Shown here: one piece after another, positions 1 to 11,994 of the stretch
How positions within the stretch are numbered: position 1 is the stretch's first letter
Layout: every line of letters starts with the position of its first letter
Assembly (NCBI GenBank): GCA_001931875.2
Contig: MSJH02000808.1
Coordinates: forward strand, 62,001-126,000
Origin: Byssochlamys sp. IMV 00236
Taxonomy: Eukaryota > Ascomycota > Eurotiomycetes > Eurotiales > Thermoascaceae
Direction of reading: 5' to 3'
DNA length: 64,000 nucleotides
Translations under genes and position numbers: made by a program
The notes under the pieces: model-generated
Told to the model about the DNA's origin: nothing
Database searches by the model: none
What the model saw: only the letters and a program-made list of their open reading frames with translations

Positions 1-984
1 GGCCCAGGGGAAGGAATCGCCTTGGTTGATCTGCGGGCTCTGGATCGACGGAGTCCTGAGCGGTTCGCGGTTGGCACTGGCAGCCACAACATCGCGATCT
101 TCCGTGCAGAAGTCATCCAGAACATCGTCATCGGTGGTGAAGGACACCGCTCGCAGGATGGCCTCACGGACGCCAGACAGGGAGCGCTTCTCCGGATCCA
201 GAGCCAGAGCATTGCTCAGGATCTCAAAGGTGTCCTGCGACATGTTGGGGAAGACATCAAACAGTGACTGTCGGTCACGAACATAGTCCGCAAAGAGAAC
301 ATCGGATTCTGTAGGGGTGACGAAGGGGTTGCGAGAGAACAGGATGTTGAGCAGGCAAATACCAACAGCCCAGACGTCAGCCTTGGCAGGGGAGTAGCCG
401 GTAGTGGACGGTTCATATTGCTCCGGAGCCATATATCGGTCACTCCCGACGCAGGCCTCGTAGCACCAAGGGCTACGGGTAGCAAGGCCAAAGTCGCCCA
501 GCTTCATGGCTCCATCCTGGGCCAGAAAGATGTTCTCGGGCTTAATATCACGATGATAGAGCCCATGGGCATGCATAAAATCGACAGCACTGATCAGCTG
601 CAACATGAAGTCTCGCACATGTTCCGTCTCCAGAGGGCCCCGGTTGAGCCTGATGGCCTCGTACAGATCGCCATTGGCGCAGTATTCCAAGACAAGATAG
701 ATGTGCGCAGCAGTCTCGAACGAGTGGATCAGGTTGACTATATTGGGATGATGGCCAAGACGTCTGTGGCATTCAAGTTCCTCGGACCGGTCATCAACGG
801 CCACCGGAGAATTGGGATCGGTGGATGATGCCTTGGTGAGGCACTTAATAGCAACGTCCCGGCCAGTCTTGGTGTCTTTAGCAAGGAAGACCATCCCAAA
901 CGAGCCATGGTTCAAGGGAGCCACCGTCTGGAACCGCCCATCCAGGAGCTGGCCCTCGACGAAGTTGTTCTTCAAGCACTCCAT
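1..984 (-). CDS. Ser/Thr protein kinase, Ksp1/Ran1 type (partial, C-terminus beyond window)
   Basis: Reading leftwards from the ATG at 982-984, 328 codons stay open to the window edge and form a complete kinase domain. Visible landmarks in order are a glycine-rich loop (NHGSFGMVFLAKD), the VAIK lysine, the catalytic loop (YHRDIKPENIF), DFGLATRS and the VGSDRYMAPEQYEP activation segment. The family (yeast Ksp1, fission-yeast Ran1/Pat1 and their Aspergillus relatives) acts in nutrient signalling, filamentation and control of meiosis. The part shown ends shortly after the catalytic core, and the usual long low-complexity tail lies outside. No in-frame ATG lies between 984 and the upstream stop at 1078-1080. 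However, the codons just upstream read LQLGHFTD, which resembles what precedes this Met in relatives as I remember them. A spliced upstream start is therefore possible. Family is well supported; the exact start is not. Confidence 0.9.
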   Translation of the reverse strand, partial: MECLKNNFVEGQLLDGRFQTVAPLNHGSFGMVFLAKDTKTGRDVAIKCLTKASSTDPNSPVAVDDRSEELECHRRLGHHPNIVNLIHSFETAAHIYLVLEYCANGDLYEAIRLNRGPLETEHVRDFMLQLISAVDFMHAHGLYHRDIKPENIFLAQDGAMKLGDFGLATRSPWCYEACVGSDRYMAPEQYEPSTTGYSPAKADVWAVGICLLNILFSRNPFVTPTESDVLFADYVRDRQSLFDVFPNMSQDTFEILSNALALDPEKRSLSGVREAILRAVSFTTDDDVLDDFCTEDRDVVAASANREPLRTPSIQSPQINQGDSFPWA

Positions 985-2009
985 GTCTGTGAAATGCCCG
1001 AGTTGAAGGTGATGTCCAAGGATTAAAAGAGAAGAGTGTATATGGAAACCCCCGGGTGGTTTGCTGGGAGGTGGTCGTCAAAAAGTATAAGGCGAATCGA
1101 CCAGACAAGCTGAACCAGAGCAGCCGTCAAATGTGGTTTGCGCAAGAGTAAGAATAAACCAGGTCTGCAATCACGCCGGATTGAGGCAGCCGCCAAAGAC
1201 CAAAGAGAAGCGAATAAAAACTCAACAAACACCGGATCGTTGGCTCATATAAATACGGCAAAAATGATATGTCGACAAAGGGAAAGGAAAACCAATCGGC
1301 CGGATGGTACAGCGCGGTACAGGTACCCGCGAGGGTAATGACGATAAGGAAATTGAAAGAGAGCGTTATAGTTGCATTGGTATATGTTCGACGATAGACA
1401 GAGCGGGAGCCCGGTGAAAAGATAATGACAATGAAAGGTCGCGCGTCGAAGAAATCAATGGATACCCGACGGCAGTCGAAGAAACGTAAAATCGGTCAAA
1501 AAGTTGAAATGCAATCGCTTCGTAAGATCGTGACAATAATTCGAAATAAAAAACAGCTGGGTGAGGTTTGTTTCGAGACCTTCAAACACCTGGTCGGAAG
1601 GGATGGTTGCCTCAGCGTAGGTTGACGAATTTCCGGAAAACGCTAAGACATATATAAATGGAGCAGCAACCGGATGCAGGTTATTTATCTGGACTGCAGA
1701 CGTTGAAAGTAGATTCCGTTTGACAAGGGTAATGTCGTATACTGTTGATCGATGATGCGATGTATCAAGGCTCAACCAACAGTGACCCGGGTCTGGTTAT
1801 CTGCTTCGAAGGTCCAGATATGACAGAACTGTCAACCGCAACACGGTATGCTTGCAATTGAGATCCGATCACGACTGAGATGTCTACCAGACAGACGCTA
1901 TTGACCGGTGGTTGTTGACTTCAGGTGCCGGAACGTCAATCAGGATGGAAGCCTCGTTGTCACCACAGCTTTAGGTAGCACGAATTATGAACTGATGGGA
2001 TCACAAGAG

Positions 2010-2430
2010 ACGTAGCGAAGAGGATGTGAGGAGGAGAAGGGCGGAAGGAAAGAAGACAGAGAGCAGTACACTCTGGAGAGTAGATCGGATGAAAATCAGA
2101 TCTATCTAATGCTTGATCGAGAGCACTGCTATCCTTGGGTCTGAATGGGAATCGGGGAGGCGATAACGGTCGGAAGCGGACGGAGGATAAGAAGAGAGGT
2201 GAGGAGAGATGAGAAGAGCAGGAAGCAGGAGGGAGTCGAGCGGATGAGGAGAGCGGGAGGAGGAGCAACGAAGGAATAAGAGATGAGGACAGGAAGGAGA
2301 GCTTGGGAGTCGGTGAGGGAGGAGAGGATGAGTCGACAGGGTCGCCAGCTGGAGGGATAGAGTAGGCTCAGTAGTAGGGAGTTCCGTCAGCGGGAGGGCG
2401 AAGACAGGCGAACGAGGGAGAAACGGTCAT
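2010..2430 (-). promoter_or_regulatory. CT-rich tract, probable core promoter/TSS region of the kinase
   Basis: On the + strand this stretch is dominated by GAGGA/GGAGG/GAAG purine words. On the minus strand, the kinase's sense strand, it is a pyrimidine tract of about 400 nt. CT-rich tracts directly upstream of transcription starts are common in filamentous fungal promoters. If this is the promoter, the kinase has a leader of about 1 kb, possibly with an intron or upstream ORFs. This is inference from composition only. Confidence 0.4.
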
Positions 2431-5400
2431 GACGGCGGTTGCTTCCCTGGCGGACCAATGACGGTGCTGCGTGGCGGCTGCGGTACGGTAACGATGCTAA
2501 CCATACAGACAACAATACCGGGCAGACGACCGGAGCCAGCGAGCCCGAGGTGGTTCCTCGTGGTAACGATACGTGGGCCAACAACGTCTACCTGGAGTTA
2601 CGGAACGTCACAGCAACCAACTCGGCAGCCTCCGAGCTCGCAATCATTCAATGCCGGACTTGGCTCTCGTACCCGCGTTAGCTTACTCTTTCTTGCCCTC
2701 TCCACCCCCCCCTTTCACCTTCAGGGAGTCAGAGCCAACCTAAAGCAGCAGCAGCAGAAGTCAAACGCGCATTTGCAGCGTCAACTCGTGCCGACACCTT
2801 CCCAGCATCTCCTTCCAGCTGGTGTGCGAAATCGAATCGACACGTTCTAGGTCAGACCCGGTCTACGTAACTCAAGGACCCCCAATTCGAAACATTCTGG
2901 AGAAGGCCCTTCGATCCCTTTGCAAGTTTGGTACGTATAACTAGTTACTAGGTATCCGTGACTCATCTGGAGGGGCTGTTAATGAGCGCGCATCCACCCA
3001 ACACGTGGTTCAGAACAAGTCTGCCTGCTTCCAGTATATCTATCTGCCCCATTATTATTATGTACTATTCTGTGCCCCTTTTGATGATTATCGCCAGTCT
3101 CCGGGGTCCAAGCTGCGCGACCCGACCTTCGCGAAAAGCTTCTGACCTGGCGCCGTTTCCAGCGGAACAAGCAGCAACCCAATGAGACTGGATTGTTTCC
3201 TCATCTGCCCCCGCAGATCCCAGTTGATACAGCCAGTAAGCTTGTGTAGACATATAATAGAGTACAGCCATCAAACTTGGGGGACTTTCTTCGCTCTGGG
3301 CTGCTGCAGGTCCTTGATGGACAAAATCCCTCAGCGGGCAAATGAGATCACCCGCAGCACGGATGATCTGATCCCGCCGACAGCCAGGCTGGGCGATGTC
3401 GACGGTCGAGTCCGGGCGATGTGGAGTCCCGGTGGCGACACTATTCCCGTTTCTTCCAGTTGGCCCAACCTTGAGACGATACACTCCGGGGTACTATTTT
3501 CAGGGTGCATGACGCCAACAAGGATGCAGCAGCAGTGACCAGTGGCCCCGTCCCTCCTGGAGAAGGCTTTGTGGAGTCCAATCTGCCGTCGCTACGACTG
3601 AAACGGAAGCGTGGACGCTGATGATGCGGCCAGCACATCCGAGGAACTTGGCCTCTCTGCCCCGTTATCTCTTTTAAAATACATAATTACCTACCTAGGT
3701 ACCATACTCCAGCTCTGGCAATGACGACGGCGGCGGCTGGTATCTTTCACCACGGTCTCCATCCAACGCTGCAGTGGGGAGCAACAGAAGAGAGAACGTC
3801 GTGGTCTCGTCTCCCCAGCGACAATGCCAATTCGCATTGCTGCGCTGCAAGGTGGCCAGGATGCAGTGGTTCAAGGTCAATCTGAGCAAAGTACGGAGTA
3901 GAGGACGGTACGTGCAGGGCCAAGCTAACCTCGGCCGGCGCGTTCTGTACCTGAGATTGGTGCAGATCGTGGCGGTGAGCCGAGCACTCGACATACCTGT
4001 TCCTGTCTGCATGCAAAGCCCTGAAACCCCCAAGGTTGACGTGGTTTGGCAACCCTCTTTCTGGCTGCCTGCGATAAGTTATGCACGCTCGTCCCTGGTG
4101 CTTTCCAGCAGCTGCTCGATTATCTCTGTCGCGGGGCTGCTGATTGGTGCCTGTGGCCTCCCTTTTTCTATCTGTTTCTATCCTCTTCTATGATCATCCA
4201 CGCTCGCCTTCACATCTTCGACTGCACATCTCCAGATTGGGCCAACATACGCAGCACTACTCGTACAATTGACATTTTCGCAGCCACTAAAGGAATGTAT
4301 CGTCCAAATCAGCTGCATCGGATGAACATCAACAATTATCGAAAGTTTCGATCTCGCCACTTCCATCGTTGACCGCTCACTCTATCTACTGAGCAGTGTT
4401 CACTGATCTACTCTGCTCTAGACGATATACTGTTGTCCTTGCTATGCTATGCCATGCTATGCGATACTATACCTATTACCAACTAAGTAATTAACCTACC
4501 TCTGCAGGAGTTTCGTCTGCCAATCTACGATTAATACTATTGGATATATTCTCTGAGAGAACAGGACACGCTAGCGATGATCACAAAATGTCGAATAGCT
4601 CGCTCGAACTCTGTCGCATGCCCTTTTGTCGGGATGATGGCCATTCCCTACCCGGCAAATGGATGGTACCATGATTCCGGGACGCATGGAAACAAAAACA
4701 CTCGAGTTCTCCCAGTCCGCTACCATTATCCCCAAGCAATGTACATCGACGTACTAGTACTTCCATCGACCACTGTACGAGAGTTTACTCGTGAAACTCT
4801 TCTGATCGATCATGGCTAGTCTGGAGTTTCGGGATAAGCGGCTTCTCCTCAACCTAGACGCCACCGACGAGCATCAGCAACGATCCTTATCCCGTTCTAT
4901 TTGTTTTCATTGTTTCTGCTCATGGATTTACCCCGCTCCATCTGCATCATGAGATCAACTGTCTGGCATCCGTCTCGTTCTCATTGCGAATTGCTTTCTT
5001 CAAGCACAAAGAAAGGCATGGACCCAGGCGGCGATAAGATACCATAGTGAAGGATATCTACCATAAAGTAAACACCCAGAATAGGCTCGATGGAGCCTTT
5101 GGTTATTCTAGACCGGTCGCAGCTCGATCGGAGCCACGGAACACGATGTCTCCGTCGGCTTGCGGAGCGTCTTGCCGCGGAGCTTTACTTGGGCCATGTA
5201 AGAATGCCCGAGCTGTACGCGAATGATAATACTTTCTACAACTTCTGATGATTATTTTGGCACTTGGTTTCCTAGTGGACCAATGCAATACCATAAACAG
5301 TGGCAGATAGTAATCACTCTATACCAACCACCCCCGTTTCCAGGACAGATGGACCCTGGGACAAGATGTTTCATGATCTCTTCATTCGCTATCGTGCATG

Positions 5401-6610
5401 GAACAGCCGCTTATCACCCCCCTTCCCGCTCGCCCTCCATACTCCGATCCATGTCTAGAGAACTCATCACGCATCATAGATAACTTCCTCTCCGCAGGAT
5501 AAGCATGATTATTTCCATCCTCCCATTGTCGCTCAAGACGATCTTTTAATCATATGTCGCAATTCCCCCAGCACCAGAGGACTGCATTGGTAGTACCGTA
5601 GTCAACTAGACTACGGTATCAATACACATTGCCTCTCTGTTTCCAGTCCTACATCATTCCCCATTCTGCACATTCCATCTCACCTTCCATTCGTGGAGCC
5701 TAGAATCCATAATAATGGCTTCGTTCCCAACATTCCAGCCTCGTCTCCAACAATATCAACCGTCCTTCAGAGCAGATTATTGCCTCATGGCTTTCGCGAC
5801 CTCGGGTCATCACGGGGAAGGGGAGGAGAAAGTGGTCTCTTCGTACGTAAGTCGACATAGTTATTGCGGGGTACTGTGCCATTCCTTTCCAATTCGTCTC
5901 AACTTCAAACTCAACGGTGTCCGGGTAAGGCGAGACGGCGTCTGGAAATCTGCACACGCCAAAGGAAAATTGGGGAGGCGCGGGCCACATTCCGGCTGGG
6001 TACATGTGGCAGATCAATTGAGACTGATTTGGGTCACAGGTTAACTAATTATTGATTAATTAATTACCCCAAGAGAAGTCGATCCGGATCGGATGGATCG
6101 TCTCTGGTGCTCGGCGATATGAACGAGTAGTAAACAAGAACTTCACTAACTATCGTCCTATCTACTCGTAATAACTAGGTACTTGCTGGTTGATGCTGTA
6201 CAGTAGGAGCTGTGCTCTACTCCAGGTCTCGCAAGCTCAGTATGATGCACTCACTAACTTAACTAACTAGTCTAATTGAGACTAATCAATGCTTGCAGGA
6301 CAGATCATAGAATACTTACTCTAATCATCATACATATCCAGTTTGTTTGTTTTGGGGGTTCCATCTCTGAGTTAACTGTCGCGAACAACACCATCGCCCC
6401 AACAAGTCGATAGCAGCCATACATGTTCACGCAAGTATTGCTCCTCCTGCTACGTAGTTAACTTAGATCCTCGTTTCTCGAAACAACACAACACAACACG
6501 AACTATTTCCCTATCCTACTATCTATGGCTGTTGCTGTTGCTGCGGTGGCTGGGCCACCAAATTACCTTTATCTACTGCCAAGCTACATCTCCCGAAACC
6601 TGACACAGCT

Positions 6611-6650
6611 CATATCATATCATATCGTCTCGTATCGTGTCATATCCCAT
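6611..6650. repeat. Imperfect CATAT/CGTAT short tandem repeat
   Basis: The run reads CATAT-CATAT-CATAT followed by diverged CGTCT, CGTAT, CGTGT and CATAT units. It is a simple low-complexity repeat in gene-free DNA. Confidence 0.7.
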
Positions 6651-7218
6651 CTCAACCCAAACCTGCCCCGACACACACATGATACATAATCTACCGTACA
6701 TAGCTAGCGCCACCGTGTCAACTTCTGGTAGGCGTAATTATTACGAGCTAGATAAGTAGGAGCTGTCACGCAAAAAGACAATCAATTGGTGTTAGTTAGT
6801 CTAGTTAGCCACAAGACCGCCCCATATTAAGTATGTTATTTGCAGACTGCCGATTTCCCTTCTCACGTGGCCAGATGCTACTTGAAGTAGGTATGTCCTC
6901 GTGACCCGAAAAATGAAATGTGGCCCTTTTTGTTTATTATTTGCTCCTTTCCTGCCTCTTTCCCAAGGGTCAATGATATGATATGATAGTCAACTCTCGC
7001 TAATTTGGGTTACTCTAGTCTCTCTAGTCTAAGTGAATATATATCCGCATCCGTCATGTCAGGCGGTCCTTTTGCCATTTGCGACGATAAGAGGCGAAGA
7101 AAAAAGGGAATAGGAAGAGATTCGAATAGACTCGAGAAAAAAGAAAAACTTTCGTCCCGGGCCGAGCTAACGTAGGGTTAAATCTTAATCTTTCTGATTG
7201 CGATAATGGTGAAATCTG

Positions 7219-7236
7219 GCGAGCGAGCGAGCGAGG
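7219..7236. repeat. GAGC tetranucleotide microsatellite
   Basis: About four units of GAGC (gcgagcgagcgagcgagg) in otherwise AT-rich spacer. It is a simple microsatellite with no associated feature seen. Confidence 0.75.
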
Positions 7237-8588
7237 TTCGATGAGTAGTGATATCCTTTCTTTCCTTTATTTCGAGAGGCTGGAAGTGAGTACTCTGTCA
7301 GTTGCTTTGCCTCGCTGGCACCAGCAGGAGCCAGAAGTGTTTTCTGCGATCTACTGCGGCAAGAGATAGGTTGCAGGTATGATCGAGTGGATTGAAGTAT
7401 TATACTTGGAGAGTATTGATTTGAAGGTACCTAGTTACGAGACCTGCATATGCCTATAGCTACGCCTCTATCTTCAGGATAGGGTAGAAGCTCTTCGTCT
7501 TAATCGTAGCAGACAATTATCCCATATTCGCTAGTTACTAGCTAGGAGTGGGTAATTGATGGTTAACTGCTATAATCATTCTCTATGGATTTGGTTATCT
7601 CTTTGCAGCCCTGCGATGACTCATTCTTGAAGCGAGATGGATCACTTCCACGGAGTGGCAAAACATACTATTGTTAATAAAAATATAGATGGGAAGGGCA
7701 GTATGAATTAAGTGGAATATCATTTAATCTGTTTCTTTCATCCGCGTTATGGGTATGAATTACAGAAATAATCCAGTCTGAAATCTGCGGGAACGCTGAT
7801 ACTATCTAACTGTTACTATATATCTTGACAGTTGGAACTCCGCTTTGACGAATGAGCCCGTTATATATCCGTCTCGAATCACGAAAGAAAGATGCCAATA
7901 TCTTCAGTTTGGGGTCTACATTATTCATATGACGAGTCTATAATCGTACTTGGGGTCATGTGGTTGAAGTAGACCTACTTAACTCTACTAAATGATAAAG
8001 TCGTTAAGTTTCCATTATTGGAACGCGCTCAATAAAACCGAGAGGCCATGGATATCCTTTTCTGCATACACAATATATCCATATCTCTATAGTCACTCTG
8101 TAATAAACTAGAAGAAAAAGAGAATATACATCTCTCATCTTTATTGATCTTTCCGATGTCGAGTCTCTAACCTCAGGCCAAGTATTTCCTGGTTGGCTGC
8201 AAACTCGGACATCCGCCCCGCAAAACTCCGATGGCCAAAAAAGGGAGTCAAGAAAGGGAAAAGAGTCATTGGAAAAAAAAAAATACAATTCCATCCGCAT
8301 CAAACGACACAGTCTCATCCCGAAAGCGCGCGCGTAAAATCGCTCCTATTCTAAAAGAAACTCAGCGAAAGAGATTTCGTTTATCTATTATCTATCAAGT
8401 CACATCGCAGGAGTGAGAAGAGATCGAGATTCGACAATGGCTGCGTAGTCGGGTCCGGAGAAGATCCCCATCCGATACCTTAAGCCAGCCGACGCTTCAC
8501 ATCGCGCGCTGCGCCGTGCGTGCGCGCCCCGTTGATCAAGAGAGAAGAAACGGCATTGGGCTAGAAAAAAAAAATTAAATAATGCAAC

Positions 8589-11192
8589 ATGAGCAAGCGT
8601 TCGTATGACGAGTCTTCTGCTGCTACTGCTGCTGCGACTCGTCATGGTCGGAATCATTCACGGGCTGGGAGTGTCCATGAATCCACCAATAATAGCAGTA
8701 ACAACGGTCTGCCCCCAATCAATGAATTATTGTCGCCGACGACCGATGACCAGGAGTCGCACGGGCAGCAGGCGGTCAAGAAGCCGAGGAGTTTCATCGC
8801 GACGGTGGTATGTATACATCTTGTTACTTCTTCCCTTTCTTTTATATGCGCGCAGTTCAGACCTTTTCTAGTTGATATGATCAGATAGTAACTGTTGGAT
8901 ATAGGCATGTGAAAATTGTCGTCTGAAGAAGACGAGATGTGACGAATCGAGGCCCAAGTGCGGCCTGTGCAAGACCCTTGGCTTAGAATGCGTCTACAAT
9001 GAGCGCAAATTATCAAAGTGCGTTGCTGTCGATGCCATCTTTACCGTATGCGTTGCTGATTGTCCATGCAGGAAAGACCACTCCTTGAGTTTGATCATGA
9101 GTACTTTACATAGGCTCGAGACTAAATTGGAGAATATCCCTTCATCTGTATATGAAGCCCTGCAGCCTGCAACAGCCCATGTGCTGCAGGCAGTGGAAGG
9201 GCTGAGAGAGACCAGCACCCGCCCGCTCACGTCCCATGCTAGGACCTCTTCCATTCAGTATACACAGGCCACGACTCCGTCAGTATCAGAGCCTCCGGAA
9301 TTTGAACCGAGGGAGCCTCAAGATGCAACGGATTCGAACGGACGCGTGCCCATCTCATTCAGTCAGCACGGCGTGGTTCTCTGGCCTGGAGCCAGGACCA
9401 TCCTTCCTGAACGGCTGCTTGCGGCTCATGAGAGACTGGGGAAGAACTATGTCATTGACGTGGAGATGAGCCGTCCACCTCTCCCGATGTATATCGACCC
9501 GTTTCCTCCGCATGCTGGGGAACGCTGGCTGGAGACGATACCATTTGCCATAATCAAGGGTCTCTCAGATGCGTATTTCGCCACGTTTAACCCCATCAGT
9601 CCCATCATGGATAAGAACTTTTTCTTCTCCTTCACAATCGGAAGGGTCATGCAGAATGGCTTCGGACACACCATGGAAACGTGCATTGTTCTAACGGTCA
9701 TGGCGTTGGGATGTCTTGCTGTGCAAGCTTACCAGCAGGGGAATTATCCCCTACCCGGCTCCCAGGGCACTCAGTTTGAGCCTCCGGAGTGGATTGGTGC
9801 TATTCTCGAAGAACAACCGGGCCTGCGTTTCTTCAACGAGGCTCGCAGGCGGATTGGATTTCTGATGTGCGAGAATGACATCCAGAGCTGTCAATTCTAC
9901 CTTTTATCTTCGTGAGTACCGTTCTCTAGGACAGACTCGGCCGGTTGACTGATCTTTCCATTCAGACTGTACTATACGCAGATAATCCGTCCAATGGATT
10001 CATGGGCAATGATAAACCGAGCCGCAACCTGCTGTCTTTCAATGCTGAACAAGTGAGCATGTCCCTGTCCGTATAATTGAATCGTCCCTTATTGACATAC
10101 GCGAACTAGTCATGAAATCAACTTCGACGAATGGGAGGGCGATATGAAATCCAGAGTATTCTGGAACACACTAATGTATGAAACTATCCTCGTCCAGGAG
10201 CTTCATCTGGCCCCGAGCGGCCTGTCACGTCTCGAGGATTATGTACCAATCCCAAAGTTCATCAACTTCAGCACAGCCGGTTACGTCCCAAGACTGGCCG
10301 CGTCAGAGCAGCTGGATGATTCCTTTTTCCAATATCACTTTCTTGCGCAGGTCGCACATCGCATTATACTCACTCGTATCCGACATACCCTCTATTTCTT
10401 CTGTAAGTTACCCTGAACCACGAACCTAGCATCATAAACCGCATCAACTATCCCCAGAATCTACCCTAACACCTCGCAGCCGAGTCAGGAACTTTCCCAC
10501 ATCCAGCCATCAACACCGAACTCCACCATCAAGTCGAACAATGGCGCCTTAACCTCCCTCCAGCTCTCCAATTCTCCGACCACCAAATCAGCACCCCCTT
10601 AGAAACAGCCGCTTCACCATCCACTCCTGTACCAGCTCTATCAATCGACCCCCGCCGCCCCGTCTCCCCCGCCACAGCCGTCGCCGAATCAATGCTTCGG
10701 GGCAGATACATGATCGCCAAATTCCACATCGGGCGCCCATACCTATACAAAGCGCTCCGCATCCCCAACTCCCTAACGAAAGACGATCTAGAACAAGTAA
10801 AAAGCGGTCTTCAAAACGCAATGGATTGGCCCGTCGTTCAGGGCGTCTTCAGACAAATGAAAGCTTGTATTCCTATCAAATTCGCTTTTTGCTCTCAGTA
10901 CGTATCATCCCCCCCATTATCATTACTATCATAATATATCCCCACACCACCCTCCGATTCCTACTCCTCCTGTTCGAGATCTAACAGAACCAAAAATCTT
11001 CCAACGAGTAGATTCTTCGGCCAAATCCTCCTCTTCTATTGCATTTCTCACTCTCCGAATCCACGTCTTCGCGAAACTCTCCCTTTGGGCTGGGAGCGGT
11101 GGTATGATGATATGTTTCGATTCATCGAGGACTGCGCACCGTATAGTCCTTCTATTGCGAAGGATTTGGAGTTGTTGAGGTTGTTGGTGTGA
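8589..11192 (+). CDS. Zn2Cys6 fungal transcription factor (716 aa, 7 exons)
   Basis: Exons 8589-8807, 8905-9017, 9072-9911, 9966-10052, 10110-10402, 10480-10897 and 11012-11192 join in frame to 717 codons. After a Ser/Ala/Asn-rich N-terminus with a basic patch (VKKPRSF), the binuclear zinc cluster has Cys at 75, 78, 85, 92, 95 and 102 (CENCRLKKTRC and following). The first intron lies immediately before the cluster, a common place in this family. A short coiled-coil-like linker (SLIMSTLHRLETKLEN) follows. The rest resembles the fungal-specific transcription-factor middle homology region, with motifs such as FFSFTIGRVMQ and MLRGRYMIAKFHIGRPYLY. It should act in the nucleus as a DNA-binding regulator, but its targets cannot be told from sequence. 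No adjacent biosynthetic cluster suggests a pathway. The very long upstream spacer may carry its regulation. Confidence 0.9.
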
Positions 11193-11994
11193 GCTGTGTG
11201 GATGGTAGAATATTTGCGTCCGGGGGCGGGCTGGGGTCCAGGACGCTTTTTATTTTTGTAAATAGAGATCTTTTTCTTTGTTATGAGAGATATGGTTAAT
11301 GATTTTGTCTTTGTGTGTTTGTATCTATTTTTTTTATTTATTCCATTTTCTGACCCATTTGGACGGGCTACCCCGTCTGTTTAGGATGAAGTCTACTCTT
11401 TGGCGTGTATATATGATGCATCTGGGAATCAGATATTCTTGAAGAATCACCGAGCTAATCTGTATTGCCTATGCTGCACTCTGCTATCATACATGTCGAA
11501 TAGAGAGAAATAATAAATCTAAACACGCAACCCCCCTCCAGGCTTTTCTTTGTCATACTAAATAATTCATAAAGCGGCTGATAATCCGAACATGATGCGC
11601 TTCTGCCCCTGATTACATTGCGCGTATAAGATAAGAAAAAGAAAAAGAAAACAAACGAGATCCCTTCACTCTCGTTATAGTTGAACTTGGGTATCACTCG
11701 CATCCGTACGAAACTGGGGAAGGAACCGAGAATCGCGAGTTTATCGCTTGGTGGCTTTGAGACAGACCGCGGAAACATCTAAGGAGAGAAGGGAAAGAAG
11801 AAAGTAGAAGAGAGAAAGCAAAGACAAAGAAAGAAGCAATCGTGATATAGGAGCCGTCATCACGACGGTGGAGTCACCTCGAATTTCACGCCTTTTCTCA
11901 TCGCATTGTCTGGGTTAGTCCTCTTACTCGGACCGTTTGGCTGGAAAGCTCCATCATTTGAGTGCAGAAATGCGCATTCAGCCCCGTCAGTTCC
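11193..11994. other. Intergenic, convergent 3' regions
   Basis: This stretch lies between the stop codons of the Zn2Cys6 regulator (+) and the DUF7730 gene (-). It is AT-rich with T-runs near 11245-11345, as expected for 3' untranslated and polyadenylation DNA. No gene is seen in it. Confidence 0.6.

Larger units (their letters stand above)
985..8588. other. 7.6-kb gene-poor divergent spacer between kinase and Zn2Cys6 regulator
   Basis: No reading frame here has conserved motifs or gene-like composition; the longest are about 80-140 codons and overlap one another. It contains a strongly purine-rich stretch on the + strand (about 2010-2430), which is pyrimidine-rich in the kinase sense direction. 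It also has short tandem repeats near 6611-6650 (CATAT-like) and 7219-7236 (GAGC), and an A-rich run at about 8271-8282. It is best read as long upstream regulatory DNA and leader sequence for the two divergent genes. A non-coding transcript cannot be excluded. Confidence 0.6.

Noticed and set aside
2439..2850. Two overlapping + strand frames of 80 and 130 codons as a gene
   Set aside because: No domain, biased low-complexity composition, two frames open at once, and no intron or promoter pattern.
5700..6055. Overlapping frames on both strands, about 105-109 codons
   Set aside because: Open simultaneously on both strands with no protein-like pattern; likely chance in GC-balanced DNA.
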